64,000 bases of DNA from Pacificoceanicola onchidii (lineage in GTDB: Bacteria; Pseudomonadota; Alphaproteobacteria; Rhodobacterales; Rhodobacteraceae): positions 445,306-509,305 of the forward strand of contig NZ_SRXY01000002.1 in the NCBI RefSeq assembly GCF_004804335.1, written 5' to 3'. A program made the position numbers and the translations under genes. Under the pieces are notes generated by a model, which was given only the letters and a program-made list of their open reading frames with translations, made no database searches and was not told the origin of the DNA. Position 1 is the stretch's first letter, and every line of letters begins with the position of its first letter. Shown one piece after another: positions 34,502-45,448 of the stretch.

Positions 34502-36883
34502 TCAAGACCTCGGCTTGGTCTTTTGCGGATCGTAATGGGCGAAGGGTACGATTGTGGCCGGCAGGCGTTTCTGATGGCCGTCCAGCTTGCCGACTTCCAC
34601 TTCCGTGCCCACTCCGTGATGGGCAACATCCACCCGCGCCAGCGCGATATTCTTGCCCAGCAAAGGCGAGCGCATGGACGAGGTGATTTCTCCGATCTGC
34701 GCACGGCCAATGCGCACGCAATCGCCATGGGCCACCTCGACGTTGCTGTCGATGTCCAGGCCAACCAGTTTGCGCTGCGGGTTCTCCTTGCGCCGGATCA
34801 AGGCATCCCGCCCGATGAAGTCGTCGGGCTTGGACTTTAGCGGAACCGTAAAGCCGATCCCGGCCTCAAACGGATCGGTCTGATCGCTGAAATCATAGTC
34901 CGCAAAGATCAGGCCCGCTTCGATGCGCACCATGTCCAGCGCCTCCAGCCCCATGGGTTTGATGCCAAACTCCTGACCGGCCTCCCAGATCGCGTCAAAG
35001 ATTTCTTTGCAGTCTTTCGGGTGACACATGACTTCATAGCCAAGCTCCCCCGTATACCCGGTGCGCGACACGACAAACGGCGTGCCAAGTTCATTGTTGA
35101 GGCGTGCCGGTGTGTGGCGGAACCAGGCCAGCTGGTCAAACTCGGGATTGTGCGGCGCGGTCCAGCAGATTTTCCTCAGCAGATCCCGGCTCTTCGGACC
35201 CTGAACAGCGACGTTGTGCAGCTGATCCGTGGAAGAGCGGACCAGAACTTTCAGGCCCAGCTTTTCGGCCTGCTCGCGGATCCATTCCCCGCCATAATCG
35301 CTGCCACCGATCCAGCGGAAGTTATCCTTGCCCAGACGGAACACTGTGCCGTCATCAATCATGCCGCCGTGCTCGTAACACATGGCCGTGTAGACAACGC
35401 CCCCAACGGCAAGCGTTTTCATGTTGCGGGTGAACACGTATTGGCACAGCGCTTCGGCATCGGGGCCGGTGATCTCGAACTTGCGCAATGCCGACAGGTC
35501 CATCACCACCACATCGTTGCGGCAGGCGTGGTATTCTTGGATCGGCCCGGCGTCGCCAAAGCAGTTGGCCAGCCAATAGCCGTTGTATTCCACAAAATTT
35601 CGCGTGTGCTCTGCAAAACACGCATGGAAACCGGTTTGCTTGGTCATTTTTGGCTCCGAGTCGGGCGTCGCGCGCATTGCAATGGCGCGGCTGAATTTCT
35701 CTTCTCCGCTGTAGGTGCGGACGTGGATGTCTGTGGGGTTCCAGCCGTTGGCAGCGGTGGTATCGTCCGGGCAAGCCGAACTGACACAGACAAGATCAGT
35801 CAAGGCGCGCAGCAAAACGTAATCACCCGGACGGGACCAAGGTTCATCCGCATACATCACGCCATGATCATCAATGCCGGTGTTGAAGAAGAAGTTGATC
35901 GCCATCCAACCCGGACGGCCGGTGATGTCATACTCGGACAAGGCGCGGTTGAAATTGTCCGAACAGTTGACATGGCCCGGATAGCCGATGTCGTCGTAGT
36001 ATTTCGCGGTGCACGCCAAGGCGAAAGCGTCATGGCGCCCACAGGTGTCCTGCACCACCTCCACCAGCGGCACCATCTCCTGATCATAGTATTTCGCGTG
36101 CAGGCCGGGCATTGGATAGGCGTGGCCCATCAAGGTCCGGGTTGTGGTCACATCGAGCGCATGCTCGATCCCCTTGTCCAGTTTACGGGCCGAGAAACAC
36201 TCGAAATCCGTACATTGGCGGCCGTCCACGTCGATGATCTGGATATAATCCCCGGCTTTGACGAAATAAGCCTCTGCGGTGGCGGAATGCACCCGCACTT
36301 CCTGGACCGGCTCCGCCAGCGGATCAGGCAGTTCGAACTTCGCGACCTGTTTGATCACGGCGCGTTTGACCATCACGGTCAAAGGGGTGGCCGTGTCCTG
36401 CAATTCGTAATCCATGGCGCCCGAGGCGTTGGGATGGGGCGCTGCAATGATCACCACGCCGTCGCGGCTTGCGGTGAACGTGGCCTCCGTCCCGGCTGGC
36501 GTGGTGCTTTCGAACAGATGGATCGCCGACACCGTCGCCAGATCAATGCCGCGCGCGTCCAACCCCATCCGCATGGACCGCAGGGACGCATCGTTTGACA
36601 CCATGAGGCGCTGCAGACCTGCCGCAGGACCATGGCCGGTTTCGCCCAGCATGCCCGGATCAGACTTGCCACCATCGGTGGTGCAGACCACTTCACACAC
36701 CTGCCCGCCTTCGGTGTTTTGAACGCTGAGCGTGTCGCCTGTTTCCAGCCGCAGCAAAATCGCGCCGCAGCCTTCGACAACATAGCGTTCCATGCCCGGC
36801 GGCATCGAGAACACACGCGGCTCATGAATGCCGCTTGGCCTTGGCGGTCCTTTCACGACCTTCGGATAGAGATCATCCAACAC
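34502..36883 (-). CDS. tdm: Trimethylamine N-oxide demethylase
   Basis: 793 aa two-domain enzyme: an N-terminal DUF1989 metal-binding region (about 1-390; cysteines in DGRQCTDFECFS, DTCGRHDAF, VNCSDNFNR and SSACPDDTT are candidate ligands) and a C-terminal folate-binding GcvT domain (about 415-793; SRTGYTGELGYEVMC). Converts TMAO to dimethylamine and formaldehyde, with the second domain able to pass formaldehyde to tetrahydrofolate. Start is GTG at 36883, six bases after GGAGG. Followed by the globin gene; tmm lies just beyond, convergent. Confidence 0.92.
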   Translation of the reverse strand: MLDDLYPKVVKGPPRPSGIHEPRVFSMPPGMERYVVEGCGAILLRLETGDTLSVQNTEGGQVCEVVCTTDGGKSDPGMLGETGHGPAAGLQRLMVSNDASLRSMRMGLDARGIDLATVSAIHLFESTTPAGTEATFTASRDGVVIIAAPHPNASGAMDYELQDTATPLTVMVKRAVIKQVAKFELPDPLAEPVQEVRVHSATAEAYFVKAGDYIQIIDVDGRQCTDFECFSARKLDKGIEHALDVTTTRTLMGHAYPMPGLHAKYYDQEMVPLVEVVQDTCGRHDAFALACTAKYYDDIGYPGHVNCSDNFNRALSEYDITGRPGWMAINFFFNTGIDDHGVMYADEPWSRPGDYVLLRALTDLVCVSSACPDDTTAANGWNPTDIHVRTYSGEEKFSRAIAMRATPDSEPKMTKQTGFHACFAEHTRNFVEYNGYWLANCFGDAGPIQEYHACRNDVVVMDLSALRKFEITGPDAEALCQYVFTRNMKTLAVGGVVYTAMCYEHGGMIDDGTVFRLGKDNFRWIGGSDYGGEWIREQAEKLGLKVLVRSSTDQLHNVAVQGPKSRDLLRKICWTAPHNPEFDQLAWFRHTPARLNNELGTPFVVSRTGYTGELGYEVMCHPKDCKEIFDAIWEAGQEFGIKPMGLEALDMVRIEAGLIFADYDFSDQTDPFEAGIGFTVPLKSKPDDFIGRDALIRRKENPQRKLVGLDIDSNVEVAHGDCVRIGRAQIGEITSSMRSPLLGKNIALARVDVAHHGVGTEVEVGKLDGHQKRLPATIVPFAHYDPQKTKPRS

Positions 36884-37032
36884 GCACGCCCTCCTTCATG
36901 CCTTTCGTCTGACATGGATTTGCATTAGTGGAATAAATATTTAATAAGAAGAATATCACACCTTATCCACACCGCAAGCATAAGGGCGCGCGTGATGATA
37001 AAAATTCATACGCTTTCTCAGAAGCTTAATAT

Positions 37033-37878
37033 ATGAGCGCGATCCTTTTTGGTTTGGTCGCGGCGCTGTGCTGGGGACTGCATGATTTCTCGATTCGGTA
37101 TCTGAGCCGCACGGTGCCCATGCTGGCGGCCCTGTTCGTTGCATTGACGGTTGGAGCGCTGTTGCAAGCCGGCATCCTGATGGGTCGCGACGCTCCAATT
37201 CAATTGTCGGAGGAGGCCATCTATGCCTGCGCGGTGGCGGGCGTGGCCTTCCTGACGGCCAATCTGGGGCTGTATTTCTCGCTGAAACGCGGGCCTGTGG
37301 GACTGGTTGCGCCTCTGGTCGCCACCTTTCCGGTTCTGACCTTGCTGTTCGCCTTCTTCGGCGGAGCCCGTCTGGAACCCGGCCAGATCCTCGGGATCGC
37401 CGTGGTGGTGGTGGGCGTCGGGCTTGTGGTGTCTCTGACCAAGGGGGACACCGAAGAGACCCCGGCCAAACTGCCGACCATCCTGCTGGCCCTGCTGTCG
37501 TCCTGCGGCTTTGCGCTGACTTTTCACTTTGGCCAGGTCGCGGCGGTCCTGTCGGACGAGTTGCTCTCATCGCTGATGACCCGGTTCACCACGCTTGCCC
37601 TGCTGACCGGGGTCATGGCGGTGATCAAGGCGGAATGGCGGTTCGACCCAAAGGCGCTATGGCTGCTCTGCGCAATGGGTTTTCTGGACAGTATCGCCTT
37701 GCTGAGCATCATTTCTGCCGCAGAGCTTCCCAATCCTGCGTTCGCCTCGGTTTCTGCGGCAACATTCGGAATTTTCACGATTTTCCTGGCATGGCTCTTT
37801 CTGGGGGAGCGGCTGAACAAACTGCAGATCGCGGGCTGCCTGCTCGCCTTCTCGGGCATTGGCTACCTGTCCCTATGA
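37033..37878 (+). CDS. EamA/DMT family transporter
   Basis: 281 aa with two EamA repeats and about ten membrane helices (ILFGLVAALCWGLHDFSIRYL, second repeat from about residue 150). Drug/metabolite transporter superfamily, inner membrane; substrate not predictable. Divergent from tdm with 149 AT-rich bases between starts. The ribosome-binding site is weak (AGAAG). Confidence 0.88.
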   Translation: MSAILFGLVAALCWGLHDFSIRYLSRTVPMLAALFVALTVGALLQAGILMGRDAPIQLSEEAIYACAVAGVAFLTANLGLYFSLKRGPVGLVAPLVATFPVLTLLFAFFGGARLEPGQILGIAVVVVGVGLVVSLTKGDTEETPAKLPTILLALLSSCGFALTFHFGQVAAVLSDELLSSLMTRFTTLALLTGVMAVIKAEWRFDPKALWLLCAMGFLDSIALLSIISAAELPNPAFASVSAATFGIFTIFLAWLFLGERLNKLQIAGCLLAFSGIGYLSL

Positions 37879-37880
37879 AC

Positions 37881-37907
37881 AAAAAGAGCCCGGGGAGACC
37901 CCGGGCT
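37881..37907 (-). terminator. Terminator of the fdh-fhs-folD unit
   Basis: Stem AGCCCGGGG / CCCCGGGCT with a three-base loop; on the minus strand it is followed by CTTTTTG. Sits between converging EamA and folD. Confidence 0.85.
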
Positions 37908-37946
37908 TCAGTCTGTGCCGCCGAAGGGGAACGACGACGAGGAAAC

Positions 37947-38837
37947 TCAGGCCGTCAAACCTTCCGGTTCTGCCAAGCCATTGGCACGGCAGCAGGCCGT
38001 TACGGTGTTGGCCAGGAGGCAGGCGATGGTCATGGGACCAACCCCGCCGGGCACCGGTGTAATGGCCCCTGCCCTCTCGGACGCGCTTGCGAAGTCGACG
38101 TCGCCGACCAGCTTGTTTTTGCCGTCGCGCTCGATGCGGTTGATACCCACGTCGATCACCGTCGCGCCTTCCTTGATCCAATCTCCCAGCACCATTTCCG
38201 GGCGGCCCACGGCGGCCACGACAATGTCAGCGCGGCGCACGACCTCGGGCAGGTCCTTGGTGCGGGAATGGGCGATGGTCACGGTGCAGCTATCCCCCAG
38301 CAGAAGCTGGGCCATGGGTTTGCCGACGATGTTGGACCGGCCGATCACAACCGCATCCATCCCCGACAAGGACCCATGGTGGTCACGCAGCATCATGAGA
38401 CACCCCAGCGGGGTACAGGGCACCATGGATTTCTGACCGGTGCCCAAGAGGCCCACGTTGGAGATGTGAAACCCGTCCACATCCTTGGCCGGATCAATGG
38501 AGTTGATGATGAGGTCTTCGTTCAGATGGTCCGGCAGCGGCAGTTGCACGAGAATACCATGCACGTCCGGGTCATTGTTCAACTTGTTTACGACCGCCAG
38601 CAGATCCTCTTCGGACGTATCGGCGTCCAGCTTGTGCTCGTAGCTGTTCATGCCGACTTCGACCGTTTGCTTGCCTTTGGAGCGGACATAAACCTGGCTT
38701 GCCGGGTCTTCACCGACCAGCACAACCGCAAGCCCCGGCGTCACGTTGTTCTCTTCCTTCAGCCGCGCGACATGGCCTGCGACTTTTTCACGGACGGTTG
38801 CGGCAAAGGCTTTGCCGTCGATAATCTGAGCGGTCAT
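37947..38837 (-). CDS. folD: Bifunctional methylene-THF dehydrogenase / methenyl-THF cyclohydrolase
   Basis: 296 aa. The active-site lysine region [14 protein letters not shown], the [11 protein letters not shown] motif, the [10 protein letters not shown] segment and the NADP-binding [17 protein letters not shown] are all present. Oxidises 5,10-methylene-THF to 10-formyl-THF. ATG at 38837 matches the family start ([12 protein letters not shown]) with AAGGA upstream. Downstream partner of fhs in formaldehyde oxidation. Confidence 0.95.
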   Translation of the reverse strand: MTAQIIDGKAFAATVREKVAGHVARLKEENNVTPGLAVVLVGEDPASQVYVRSKGKQTVEVGMNSYEHKLDADTSEEDLLAVVNKLNNDPDVHGILVQLPLPDHLNEDLIINSIDPAKDVDGFHISNVGLLGTGQKSMVPCTPLGCLMMLRDHHGSLSGMDAVVIGRSNIVGKPMAQLLLGDSCTVTIAHSRTKDLPEVVRRADIVVAAVGRPEMVLGDWIKEGATVIDVGINRIERDGKNKLVGDVDFASASERAGAITPVPGGVGPMTIACLLANTVTACCRANGLAEPEGLTA

Positions 38838-38881
38838 CACGTCAGTCCTTATCTTCGAGTATTCACTGTTTGAGGCTGAAT

Positions 38882-38910
38882 TGCGCGGCCCCTGAAGCAA
38901 GGACCGCGCA
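38882..38910 (-). other. Hairpin in the fhs-folD gap
   Basis: TGCGCGG (38882-38888) / CCGCGCA (38904-38910), extendable with one G-T pair on the minus strand, in the 87-base intercistronic gap. No T-run follows; may tune folD expression. Confidence 0.45.
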
Positions 38911-38924
38911 TCACTTTCAAAGAC

Positions 38925-40601
38925 TTAGAACAGACCTTCGATCTGACCGTCATCGTTCAGGCAGATCGATTCCGAGGCCGGTTTGCGCGGCAGACCCGGC
39001 ATGGTCATGATCTCGCCGCAGACAACAACGATGAAGCCCGCACCTGCCGAAAGGCGCACCTCGCGCACCGGCACGGAGTGACCTGTCGGCGCGCCGCGCA
39101 GGTTCGGATCGGTGGAGAAGCTGTACTGGGTCTTCGCCATGCAGACCGGCAGGTTGCCGTAACCGGCCTCTTCCCACTCGCGCAGCTGGTTGCGGATTTT
39201 CTTGTCTGCCAGAACCTCGTCCGCGCGGTAGATGCGCTTTGCGATGGTCTCGATCTTTTCGAAAAGCGGCATCTCGTCCGGGTAGATCGGCGCAAAGGCC
39301 CCGACGCCGGAATCTGCCAGTTCCACAACTTTCTCAGCCAGCGGGGCGGAGCCTTCGGACCCCAGTTCCCAGTGACGGGACAGGATTGCTTCACAGCCGT
39401 GGCCAGCCACGTAATCCTTGACCGCCTGCACCTCCTCGTCCGTGTCGGTGACGAAGTGGTTGATCGCAACCACAACAGGCACGCCGAAGGACTTCACGTT
39501 CTCGATGTGACGTCCGAGGTTTGCACAGCCGTTCTCAACCGCTTCAACATTCGGCGTCCCAAGGTCCGCTTTTGCAACGCCGCCGTTCATCTTCATGGCG
39601 CGCACCGTTGCCACAACCACCACAACGTCGGGTGCGAGGCCGGCCTTGCGGCATTTGATGTTCATGAACTTCTCGGCGCCAAGGTCCGCACCAAAGCCGG
39701 CTTCGGTGACAACGTAATCCGCCACCTTCAACGCGGTTTTGGTTGCGATGACGGAGTTACAGCCATGCGCGATGTTGGCGAACGGGCCGCCGTGAACAAA
39801 CGCCGGGTTGTTTTCCAGTGTTTGCACAAGGTTCGGCTGCATCGCGTCTTTCAGCAGAACGGTCATTGCGCCCTCTGCCTTGATGTCACGGCAGTACACC
39901 GGGGATTTATCACGGCGGTAGGCCACGATGATATCGCCCAGACGCTTTTCCAGATCCTTCAGGTCATTCGCCAGGCACAGGATCGCCATGACCTCGGAGG
40001 CCACGGTGATGTCAAAGCCGGTTTCACGCGGGAAGCCGTTTGCCACGCCGCCCAAAGACGCCGTGATCTGACGCAGAGCGCGGTCGTTCATGTCAACGAC
40101 CCGCCGCCAGGCGACACGGCGGATATCGATGTTCTGCTCGTTGCCCCAGTAGATGTGGTTGTCGATCATCGCAGAGAGCAAGGAGTGCGCGGAGGTGATC
40201 GCGTGGAAGTCGCCCGTGAAGTGCAGGTTCATTTCTTCCATGGGCACAACCTGCGCCATCCCGCCGCCAGCGGCCCCACCCTTCATGCCGAAGTTCGGGC
40301 CGAGGGAGGCTTCGCGGATGCAGATCGTCGCGTTTTTACCAATGCGGTTCAGACCATCGCCCAGACCGACGGTGGTTGTGGTCTTGCCTTCACCCGCCGG
40401 GGTTGGGTTGATCGCTGTGACGAGGATCAGCTTGCCGTCTTCCTTGTCCTTGACGGAGTTGATGAACTCCTGGCTGATCTTCGCCTTGTCATGGCCATAG
40501 GGCAGCAGGTCGTCATTGGACATGCCAATCTTCGCACCAATCTCCTGGATCGGCTTCTTGTTCGCTTCGCGTGCAATTTCGATGTCGGTTTTAAACGCCA
40601 T
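38925..40601 (-). CDS. fhs: Formate--tetrahydrofolate ligase
   Basis: 558 aa, full-length Fhs. P-loop-like [18 protein letters not shown] near residue 65 and the [14 protein letters not shown] segment are typical. Interconverts 10-formyl-THF and formate with ATP; here it most likely runs toward formate in C1 oxidation, making ATP. Lies 32 bases after fdhA. Confidence 0.96.
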   Translation of the reverse strand: MAFKTDIEIAREANKKPIQEIGAKIGMSNDDLLPYGHDKAKISQEFINSVKDKEDGKLILVTAINPTPAGEGKTTTTVGLGDGLNRIGKNATICIREASLGPNFGMKGGAAGGGMAQVVPMEEMNLHFTGDFHAITSAHSLLSAMIDNHIYWGNEQNIDIRRVAWRRVVDMNDRALRQITASLGGVANGFPRETGFDITVASEVMAILCLANDLKDLEKRLGDIIVAYRRDKSPVYCRDIKAEGAMTVLLKDAMQPNLVQTLENNPAFVHGGPFANIAHGCNSVIATKTALKVADYVVTEAGFGADLGAEKFMNIKCRKAGLAPDVVVVVATVRAMKMNGGVAKADLGTPNVEAVENGCANLGRHIENVKSFGVPVVVAINHFVTDTDEEVQAVKDYVAGHGCEAILSRHWELGSEGSAPLAEKVVELADSGVGAFAPIYPDEMPLFEKIETIAKRIYRADEVLADKKIRNQLREWEEAGYGNLPVCMAKTQYSFSTDPNLRGAPTGHSVPVREVRLSAGAGFIVVVCGEIMTMPGLPRKPASESICLNDDGQIEGLF

Positions 40602-40633
40602 TTCTGGTGGTCCTTGTTGGTATGGATAGAAGG

Positions 40634-43408
40634 TTATTCAGCCGCTATATCTTGTTGAATTTTTTCGACTTTAACGGCAGAGAACTTGAATTCCGGGATC
40701 TTCCCGTAAGGATCAATTGCCGGGTTGGTGAGGATATTTGCCGCCGCCTCGACATAGGCGAAGGGAACAAAGACCATGTCCTCGGCAATGGCGCGATCAG
40801 CGCGGGCCATGATGTCGATGCTGCCGCGCCGCGTGGTCAGACGCAGCATCTCGCCCGGCTCAATGCCCAGACGACGCAGGGTTTTGGGGTTCAGCGAACA
40901 GTTTGCCTCAGGCTCCACATGGTCCAGCACCAGCGAGCGGCGGGTCATTGACCCGGTGTGCCAATGCTCAAGCTGCCGCCCCGTTGTCATGATCATCGGA
41001 TAGTCCGCGTCCGGGGCCTCGTCCGGGGCAATCACGCTGGCCGGTGTGAATCGGGCCCGGCCGTCCTCACGCGGGAAGCCATCGCCGAACACAATCGCCT
41101 GTCCCGGATCGGTTTCGTGCAAAGACGGATAGGTGATGGTTTCCGTTTCCAGACGCTCCCAGGTGATATTGTCGAGCGACTTCATGTTCAGCTTCATCTC
41201 GGCAAAGACCTCGGACACGTCCTTGTAATCCCACGGCAAGCCGATGCGCTGACCCAACTCCACGGTGATTTTCCAGTCTTCCCGCGCCGCGCCCGGAGGC
41301 GCCACAGCCGGACGAACCCGCTGCACCTGACGGTTCGTGTTGGAGACGGTTCCGTTCTTTTCGTAAAGCGCAGACGCGGGCAGGATGATGTCGGCGTAAT
41401 TCGCGGTTTCCGTAAGGAAAATGTCCTGCACGATCAGCAGGTCGAGTTTGGCGAAAGCGTCCCGCGCATGTTCGACATCGGGATCCGACATGGCCGGGTT
41501 TTCACCCTGAATGTACATGCCCTTGATGTTGCCCGCATAAACCTCGTCGACGATCTCTGTGACCGTCAGGCCTTTTTCGTCGGAAAAATCATCGCCACCC
41601 CAAACATCGGTGAAGGACTTGCGCACCTCATCCGACGTAACCGTCTGGTAATCCGGCAGGAACATCGGGATCAAACCGGCGTCAGAGGCCCCCTGAACGT
41701 TGTTCTGCCCTCGGAGCGGGTGCAGGCCCGCCCCCGGTTTGCCAACGTTTCCTGTCATCAGGGCAAGGCTGATCAGGCAGCGGGAGTTGTCTGTTCCGTG
41801 GATATGCTGCGAAACCCCCATGCCCCAGAAGATCAGACCGGCCTTGGCCTGCGCAAAGGTCCGCGCGACGCGGCGGATCTGGTCCGGGCTGATGCCGGAA
41901 ATCTCCTTCATCGCTTCCGGCGAGAAGTCTTTCAGGTGCTCTTTCTCCGCCGCCCAGTTTTCCGTCCAGCGGTGGATATACTGGCTGTCGTACAGCTCTT
42001 CCTCGACAATCACATTCATGATCGAGTTCAGCATCGCAACATCCGCGCCGGGTCGGAATTGCAGCATCTCATCGGCAAAACGGCGCAGGCCAACGCCGCG
42101 CGGGTCCATCACGATCAGCTTGCCACCGCGCTTGGTGAACTGTTTGAAATAGGTCGCCGCCACCGGGTGATTTTCGATCGGGTTTGCCCCGATCACAATC
42201 GCCACATCGGCATTTTCGATCTCGTTGAAGGTCGCCGTGACGGCCCCGGACCCCACGTTTTCAATCAGGGCCGAAACAGACGATGCGTGGCACAGCCGCG
42301 TGCAGTGATCGACGTTATTGTGCCGGAACCCCTGCCGGATGAACTTCTGGAAAAGGTAGGCCTCTTCGTTGGTGCATTTGGCAGAGCCGAAACCGGCAAC
42401 AGTCTTCGGGTTCTCATCGCGCAGACGGATCAAGCCCTGCGCCGCCAGATCCATCGCCTCTTCCCAGCTGGCTTCGCGGAAGTGGGTGCCCAGATTGCCC
42501 GGATCCACGTTAAGCCCCTTGGCCGGGGCATCGTCGCGGCGGATCAACGGTTTGGTTAGCCGATGCGGGTGGTGAATGTAGTCAAACCCAAAGCGTCCTT
42601 TGACGCAGAGGCGCCCTTCGTTCGCCGGACCGTTGATGCCTTCAACGTATTTGACCTTGCCGTCTTTGACTTTCAGGCTGACCTTGCAGCCCACACCGCA
42701 GAACGGGCAGACGCTTTCGGTCTCGGAATCGTAGTCCTTGCTGTCCCCCACCTGCGCGTCATTCATCACGGTTGACGGCATCAGGGCCCCTGTTGGGCAG
42801 GCCTGCACACATTCGCCGCACGCCACGCAGGTCGATGCGCCCATGGGGTCGGAAATATCAAAGGTCGGATAGGCGTCATGGCCGCGGCCCGCCATGCCGA
42901 TCACATCATTGACCTGCACTTCGCGGCAGGCGCGCACGCACAGACCACAGGAAATGCAGGCATCCAGGTTGACCTTCATCGCCACATGGCTGTCGTCCAG
43001 AAGCGGGATGCGGCCTTCTTCGAGCTTGGGAAAGCGGCTTTCGGAAACCCCGGCCAGATCCGCCATGTCCCAAAGATGGCTGGACTTGTCACGGCTTTCT
43101 TCGCGGGGCGGCTGATCCGCGACCAGCATTTCGACGACCATTTTCCGCGCATTCTCCGCGCGGGCCGAACTGGTGTGCACCACCATGCCTTCACTGGGTT
43201 CGCGAATGCAGGACGCGGCCAGCGTGCGCTCGCCTTCGATCTCGACCATACAGGCGCGGCAGTTGCCGTCCGGGCGATAGCCGGGCGCTGGTTTGTGACA
43301 CAGGTGTGGGATCACCAAACCCCGGCCATTGGCGACTTCCCAGATCGTCTCACCCGCAGCGGCTTCGACGTCCTGCCCATCCATTGTGAATTTGATACGC
43401 TCGGACAT
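40634..43408 (-). CDS. fdhA: NAD-dependent formate dehydrogenase, molybdopterin alpha subunit
   Basis: 924 aa. An N-terminal [2Fe-2S] domain ([17 protein letters not shown]) is followed by ferredoxin-type clusters ([27 protein letters not shown]), a [4Fe-4S] site (CPFCGVGC) and the bis-MGD catalytic domain. The active-site position is Cys in [11 protein letters not shown], not selenocysteine. FdsA type: soluble and NAD-linked through the adjacent diaphorase subunit. Start overlaps the fdhB stop by one base. Final step of formaldehyde oxidation to CO2. No fdhD or fdsD-like gene was seen nearby. Confidence 0.93.
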   Translation of the reverse strand: MSERIKFTMDGQDVEAAAGETIWEVANGRGLVIPHLCHKPAPGYRPDGNCRACMVEIEGERTLAASCIREPSEGMVVHTSSARAENARKMVVEMLVADQPPREESRDKSSHLWDMADLAGVSESRFPKLEEGRIPLLDDSHVAMKVNLDACISCGLCVRACREVQVNDVIGMAGRGHDAYPTFDISDPMGASTCVACGECVQACPTGALMPSTVMNDAQVGDSKDYDSETESVCPFCGVGCKVSLKVKDGKVKYVEGINGPANEGRLCVKGRFGFDYIHHPHRLTKPLIRRDDAPAKGLNVDPGNLGTHFREASWEEAMDLAAQGLIRLRDENPKTVAGFGSAKCTNEEAYLFQKFIRQGFRHNNVDHCTRLCHASSVSALIENVGSGAVTATFNEIENADVAIVIGANPIENHPVAATYFKQFTKRGGKLIVMDPRGVGLRRFADEMLQFRPGADVAMLNSIMNVIVEEELYDSQYIHRWTENWAAEKEHLKDFSPEAMKEISGISPDQIRRVARTFAQAKAGLIFWGMGVSQHIHGTDNSRCLISLALMTGNVGKPGAGLHPLRGQNNVQGASDAGLIPMFLPDYQTVTSDEVRKSFTDVWGGDDFSDEKGLTVTEIVDEVYAGNIKGMYIQGENPAMSDPDVEHARDAFAKLDLLIVQDIFLTETANYADIILPASALYEKNGTVSNTNRQVQRVRPAVAPPGAAREDWKITVELGQRIGLPWDYKDVSEVFAEMKLNMKSLDNITWERLETETITYPSLHETDPGQAIVFGDGFPREDGRARFTPASVIAPDEAPDADYPMIMTTGRQLEHWHTGSMTRRSLVLDHVEPEANCSLNPKTLRRLGIEPGEMLRLTTRRGSIDIMARADRAIAEDMVFVPFAYVEAAANILTNPAIDPYGKIPEFKFSAVKVEKIQQDIAAE

Positions 43409-45096
43409 TAGTTAATCTCCTCGGCAAAATGCTTGATGGTCAGTCGGATCGGGTTCGGCGCGGCCTGTCCGAGACCGCAGATCGAGGCATCCACCATGGT
43501 TTGGCTGAGGTCTTCCAGAAGGCCTGTGTCCCACGTGTCCTGGCTCATCAGTTTCACGGCTTTCTCACAGCCCACGCGGCAGGGCGAACACTGGCCGCAG
43601 CTCTCATCCTCGAAGAAACGCAGCATGTTCAGCGCCGCTTGCCTGGCGCTGTCCTGGTCAGACAAAACCACCACCGCCGCAGAGCCGATAAACGTGCCAT
43701 GCGGTTGCAGCGTGTCAAAATCCAGCGAGATGTCATTCATGGAAGCAGGCAACAGACCGGACGAAGGGCCTCCGGGCTGATAGGCCTTGAAGCTGTGACC
43801 ATCGAGCATGCCACCTGCTGCGTCGATGATGTCGGTGATCGTAGACCCTGCGGGCAACAGGTAGACGCCGGGGGCCTTCACCCGGCCGGACACCGAGTAG
43901 GACCGCAGTCCGATGCGGCCGTTTTTCTCAACCGCGTTAAGGCACTCCGGCCCCTCGCGGGAGATCTTGCAGACCCAATAGAGCGTCTCGACGTTGTGCA
44001 CCAAGGTCGGTCGACCGAAGATGCCGACCTGCGCCACAAACGGCGGACGGTGGCGTGGCTCGCCGCGTTTGCCTTCGATGCTCTCGATCATCGCGCTTTC
44101 TTCGCCGCAGATGTAGGCCCCCGCCCCGCGACGCAGGTCGATATAGCCTGCCTCGACAAGACCCGCGTCTTCCAGAGCGGCGATTTCGCGCCGGAGAATG
44201 TCCAGCACGGCGGGGTATTCGTCGCGCATGTAGATAAAGGCTTTTTCAGCCTCCACGGCCCAGGCCGCGATCAACATGCCTTCCAGAAAGACATGGGGCG
44301 TGCGTTCCAGATAGTAGCGGTCCTTGAAAGTTCCCGGTTCCCCTTCATCGCCGTTCACCGCCAGATAGCGCGGACCTTCGTTGGCGCGGACAAAACCCCA
44401 TTTGGTGCCCGACGGAAATCCCGCGCCGCCAAGACCGCGCAGCCCCGCCTCTTTCACCTTGGCCTGCACCGCTTCCCAATCACCCCGGGCGCGCAGTTCT
44501 TTCAGAACCTCATAGCCGCCCTTGGCGGTGTAATCGGCGTATGTTTCATAGTCAGGCACATGCGCATGGGTGTCGTCTGCGGCAATCGCGCCCTGCACTT
44601 TTTCCAAGGTCGCATGGTCGATGTGATTGTGCCCCAGTTCCAGCACAGGAGCCGTATCGCAACGCCCCATGCACGGCGCGCGGACAACACGAACCGCAGA
44701 CGGGTCCAACCCGTCTTCCAGGGCCTTCTGCAACTGCTGCGATCCAGCCAGTTCGCAGGACAGGCTATCACACACCCGGATGGTCAGCGCCGGGGGCGGG
44801 ATTTCCCCTTCGCGCACCACGTCAAAATGCGCATAAAACGAAGCAACTTCATAGACTTCCGCCTGACCCGTGCGCATTTCTTCGGCCAAGGCCCGGATAT
44901 GGGCGGCAGAGAGGTGGCCATAGGTATCCTGAATCTTGTGCAGGTATTCGATCAGCATGTCGCGCGGATGCGGACCCTCGCCAATCAAGGCGCGGACCTG
45001 ATCAAGCGCGGTATCATCCAGCTGGCGCCCTTTGGGCGTGTGCCGCCCTTTGCCCTTTCCGGACTTCCACACACCTTCGCGAACAGGTTGAGTCAT
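43408..45096 (-). CDS. fdhB: Formate dehydrogenase diaphorase subunit, NuoE-NuoF fusion
   Basis: 562 aa. Residues about 1-170 form a thioredoxin-like [2Fe-2S] domain (NuoE/FdsG; CDSLSC, APCMGRC); the rest is NuoF/FdsB-like with the FMN site GLRGLGGAGFPSGTKWGF, the GEESAMIESIEGKRGEPR NAD region and the C-terminal [4Fe-4S] site ESCGQCSPCRVGC. The two functions, separate genes in many FDH operons, are one polypeptide here. AGGGGA precedes the ATG. First gene of the fdh-fhs-folD unit. Confidence 0.93.
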   Translation of the reverse strand: MTQPVREGVWKSGKGKGRHTPKGRQLDDTALDQVRALIGEGPHPRDMLIEYLHKIQDTYGHLSAAHIRALAEEMRTGQAEVYEVASFYAHFDVVREGEIPPPALTIRVCDSLSCELAGSQQLQKALEDGLDPSAVRVVRAPCMGRCDTAPVLELGHNHIDHATLEKVQGAIAADDTHAHVPDYETYADYTAKGGYEVLKELRARGDWEAVQAKVKEAGLRGLGGAGFPSGTKWGFVRANEGPRYLAVNGDEGEPGTFKDRYYLERTPHVFLEGMLIAAWAVEAEKAFIYMRDEYPAVLDILRREIAALEDAGLVEAGYIDLRRGAGAYICGEESAMIESIEGKRGEPRHRPPFVAQVGIFGRPTLVHNVETLYWVCKISREGPECLNAVEKNGRIGLRSYSVSGRVKAPGVYLLPAGSTITDIIDAAGGMLDGHSFKAYQPGGPSSGLLPASMNDISLDFDTLQPHGTFIGSAAVVVLSDQDSARQAALNMLRFFEDESCGQCSPCRVGCEKAVKLMSQDTWDTGLLEDLSQTMVDASICGLGQAAPNPIRLTIKHFAEEIN

Positions 45097-45448
45097 TCGT
45101 TTCCCCTATGGCTGACTTTCCTTTTGTTCAACTTTTTTTCCCATCAGTCAACCCGACCGCCCGCGGAAATTTTCATCAAACGGCCCGTTCCATTCGCCCG
45201 CTGTTCAGAACGTTGCGCATCGGAAACATGCGTATCTGCGCCCTCCGAGCGGTGGCCCGCGTGCGCGACGTGGAATCATGGATCAATCGGTTGGACGTGG
45301 CCGCGCAGACGCCAGCAGGCGGACATCCGTTGGACGGATCCGCCTGCCAATTGATGAAGCAGCGTTGTGTCATGCCGCGCGTTTTGGCGATGAAGCGCCC
45401 TGTTTTTTGGTTTTCCGGACGCGCAGCGCGCAGCCCGTGGCCGCGAAA
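45097..45448. other. Intergenic region upstream of formate dehydrogenase, no gene recognised
   Basis: 352 bases holding the fdhB promoter side and the downstream flank of the luciferase-like gene. Open frames here have no recognisable domain. A T-rich stretch (45129-45141) is present; no clear hairpin terminator for the flanking gene. Confidence 0.5.

Noticed and set aside
35021-36598. 525-codon plus-strand frame opposite tdm
   Set aside because: Antisense shadow without a ribosome-binding site or domain.
39078-40658. 526-codon plus-strand frame opposite fhs
   Set aside because: Antisense to fhs, no recognisable family.
42288-42308. Possible selenocysteine formate dehydrogenase
   Set aside because: The active-site codon in the [11 protein letters not shown] segment encodes Cys, with no in-frame TGA and no need for a SECIS element.
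45176-45373. 65-codon minus-strand frame upstream of formate dehydrogenase
   Set aside because: No ribosome-binding site or family signature; contains a Cys-rich stretch by chance.
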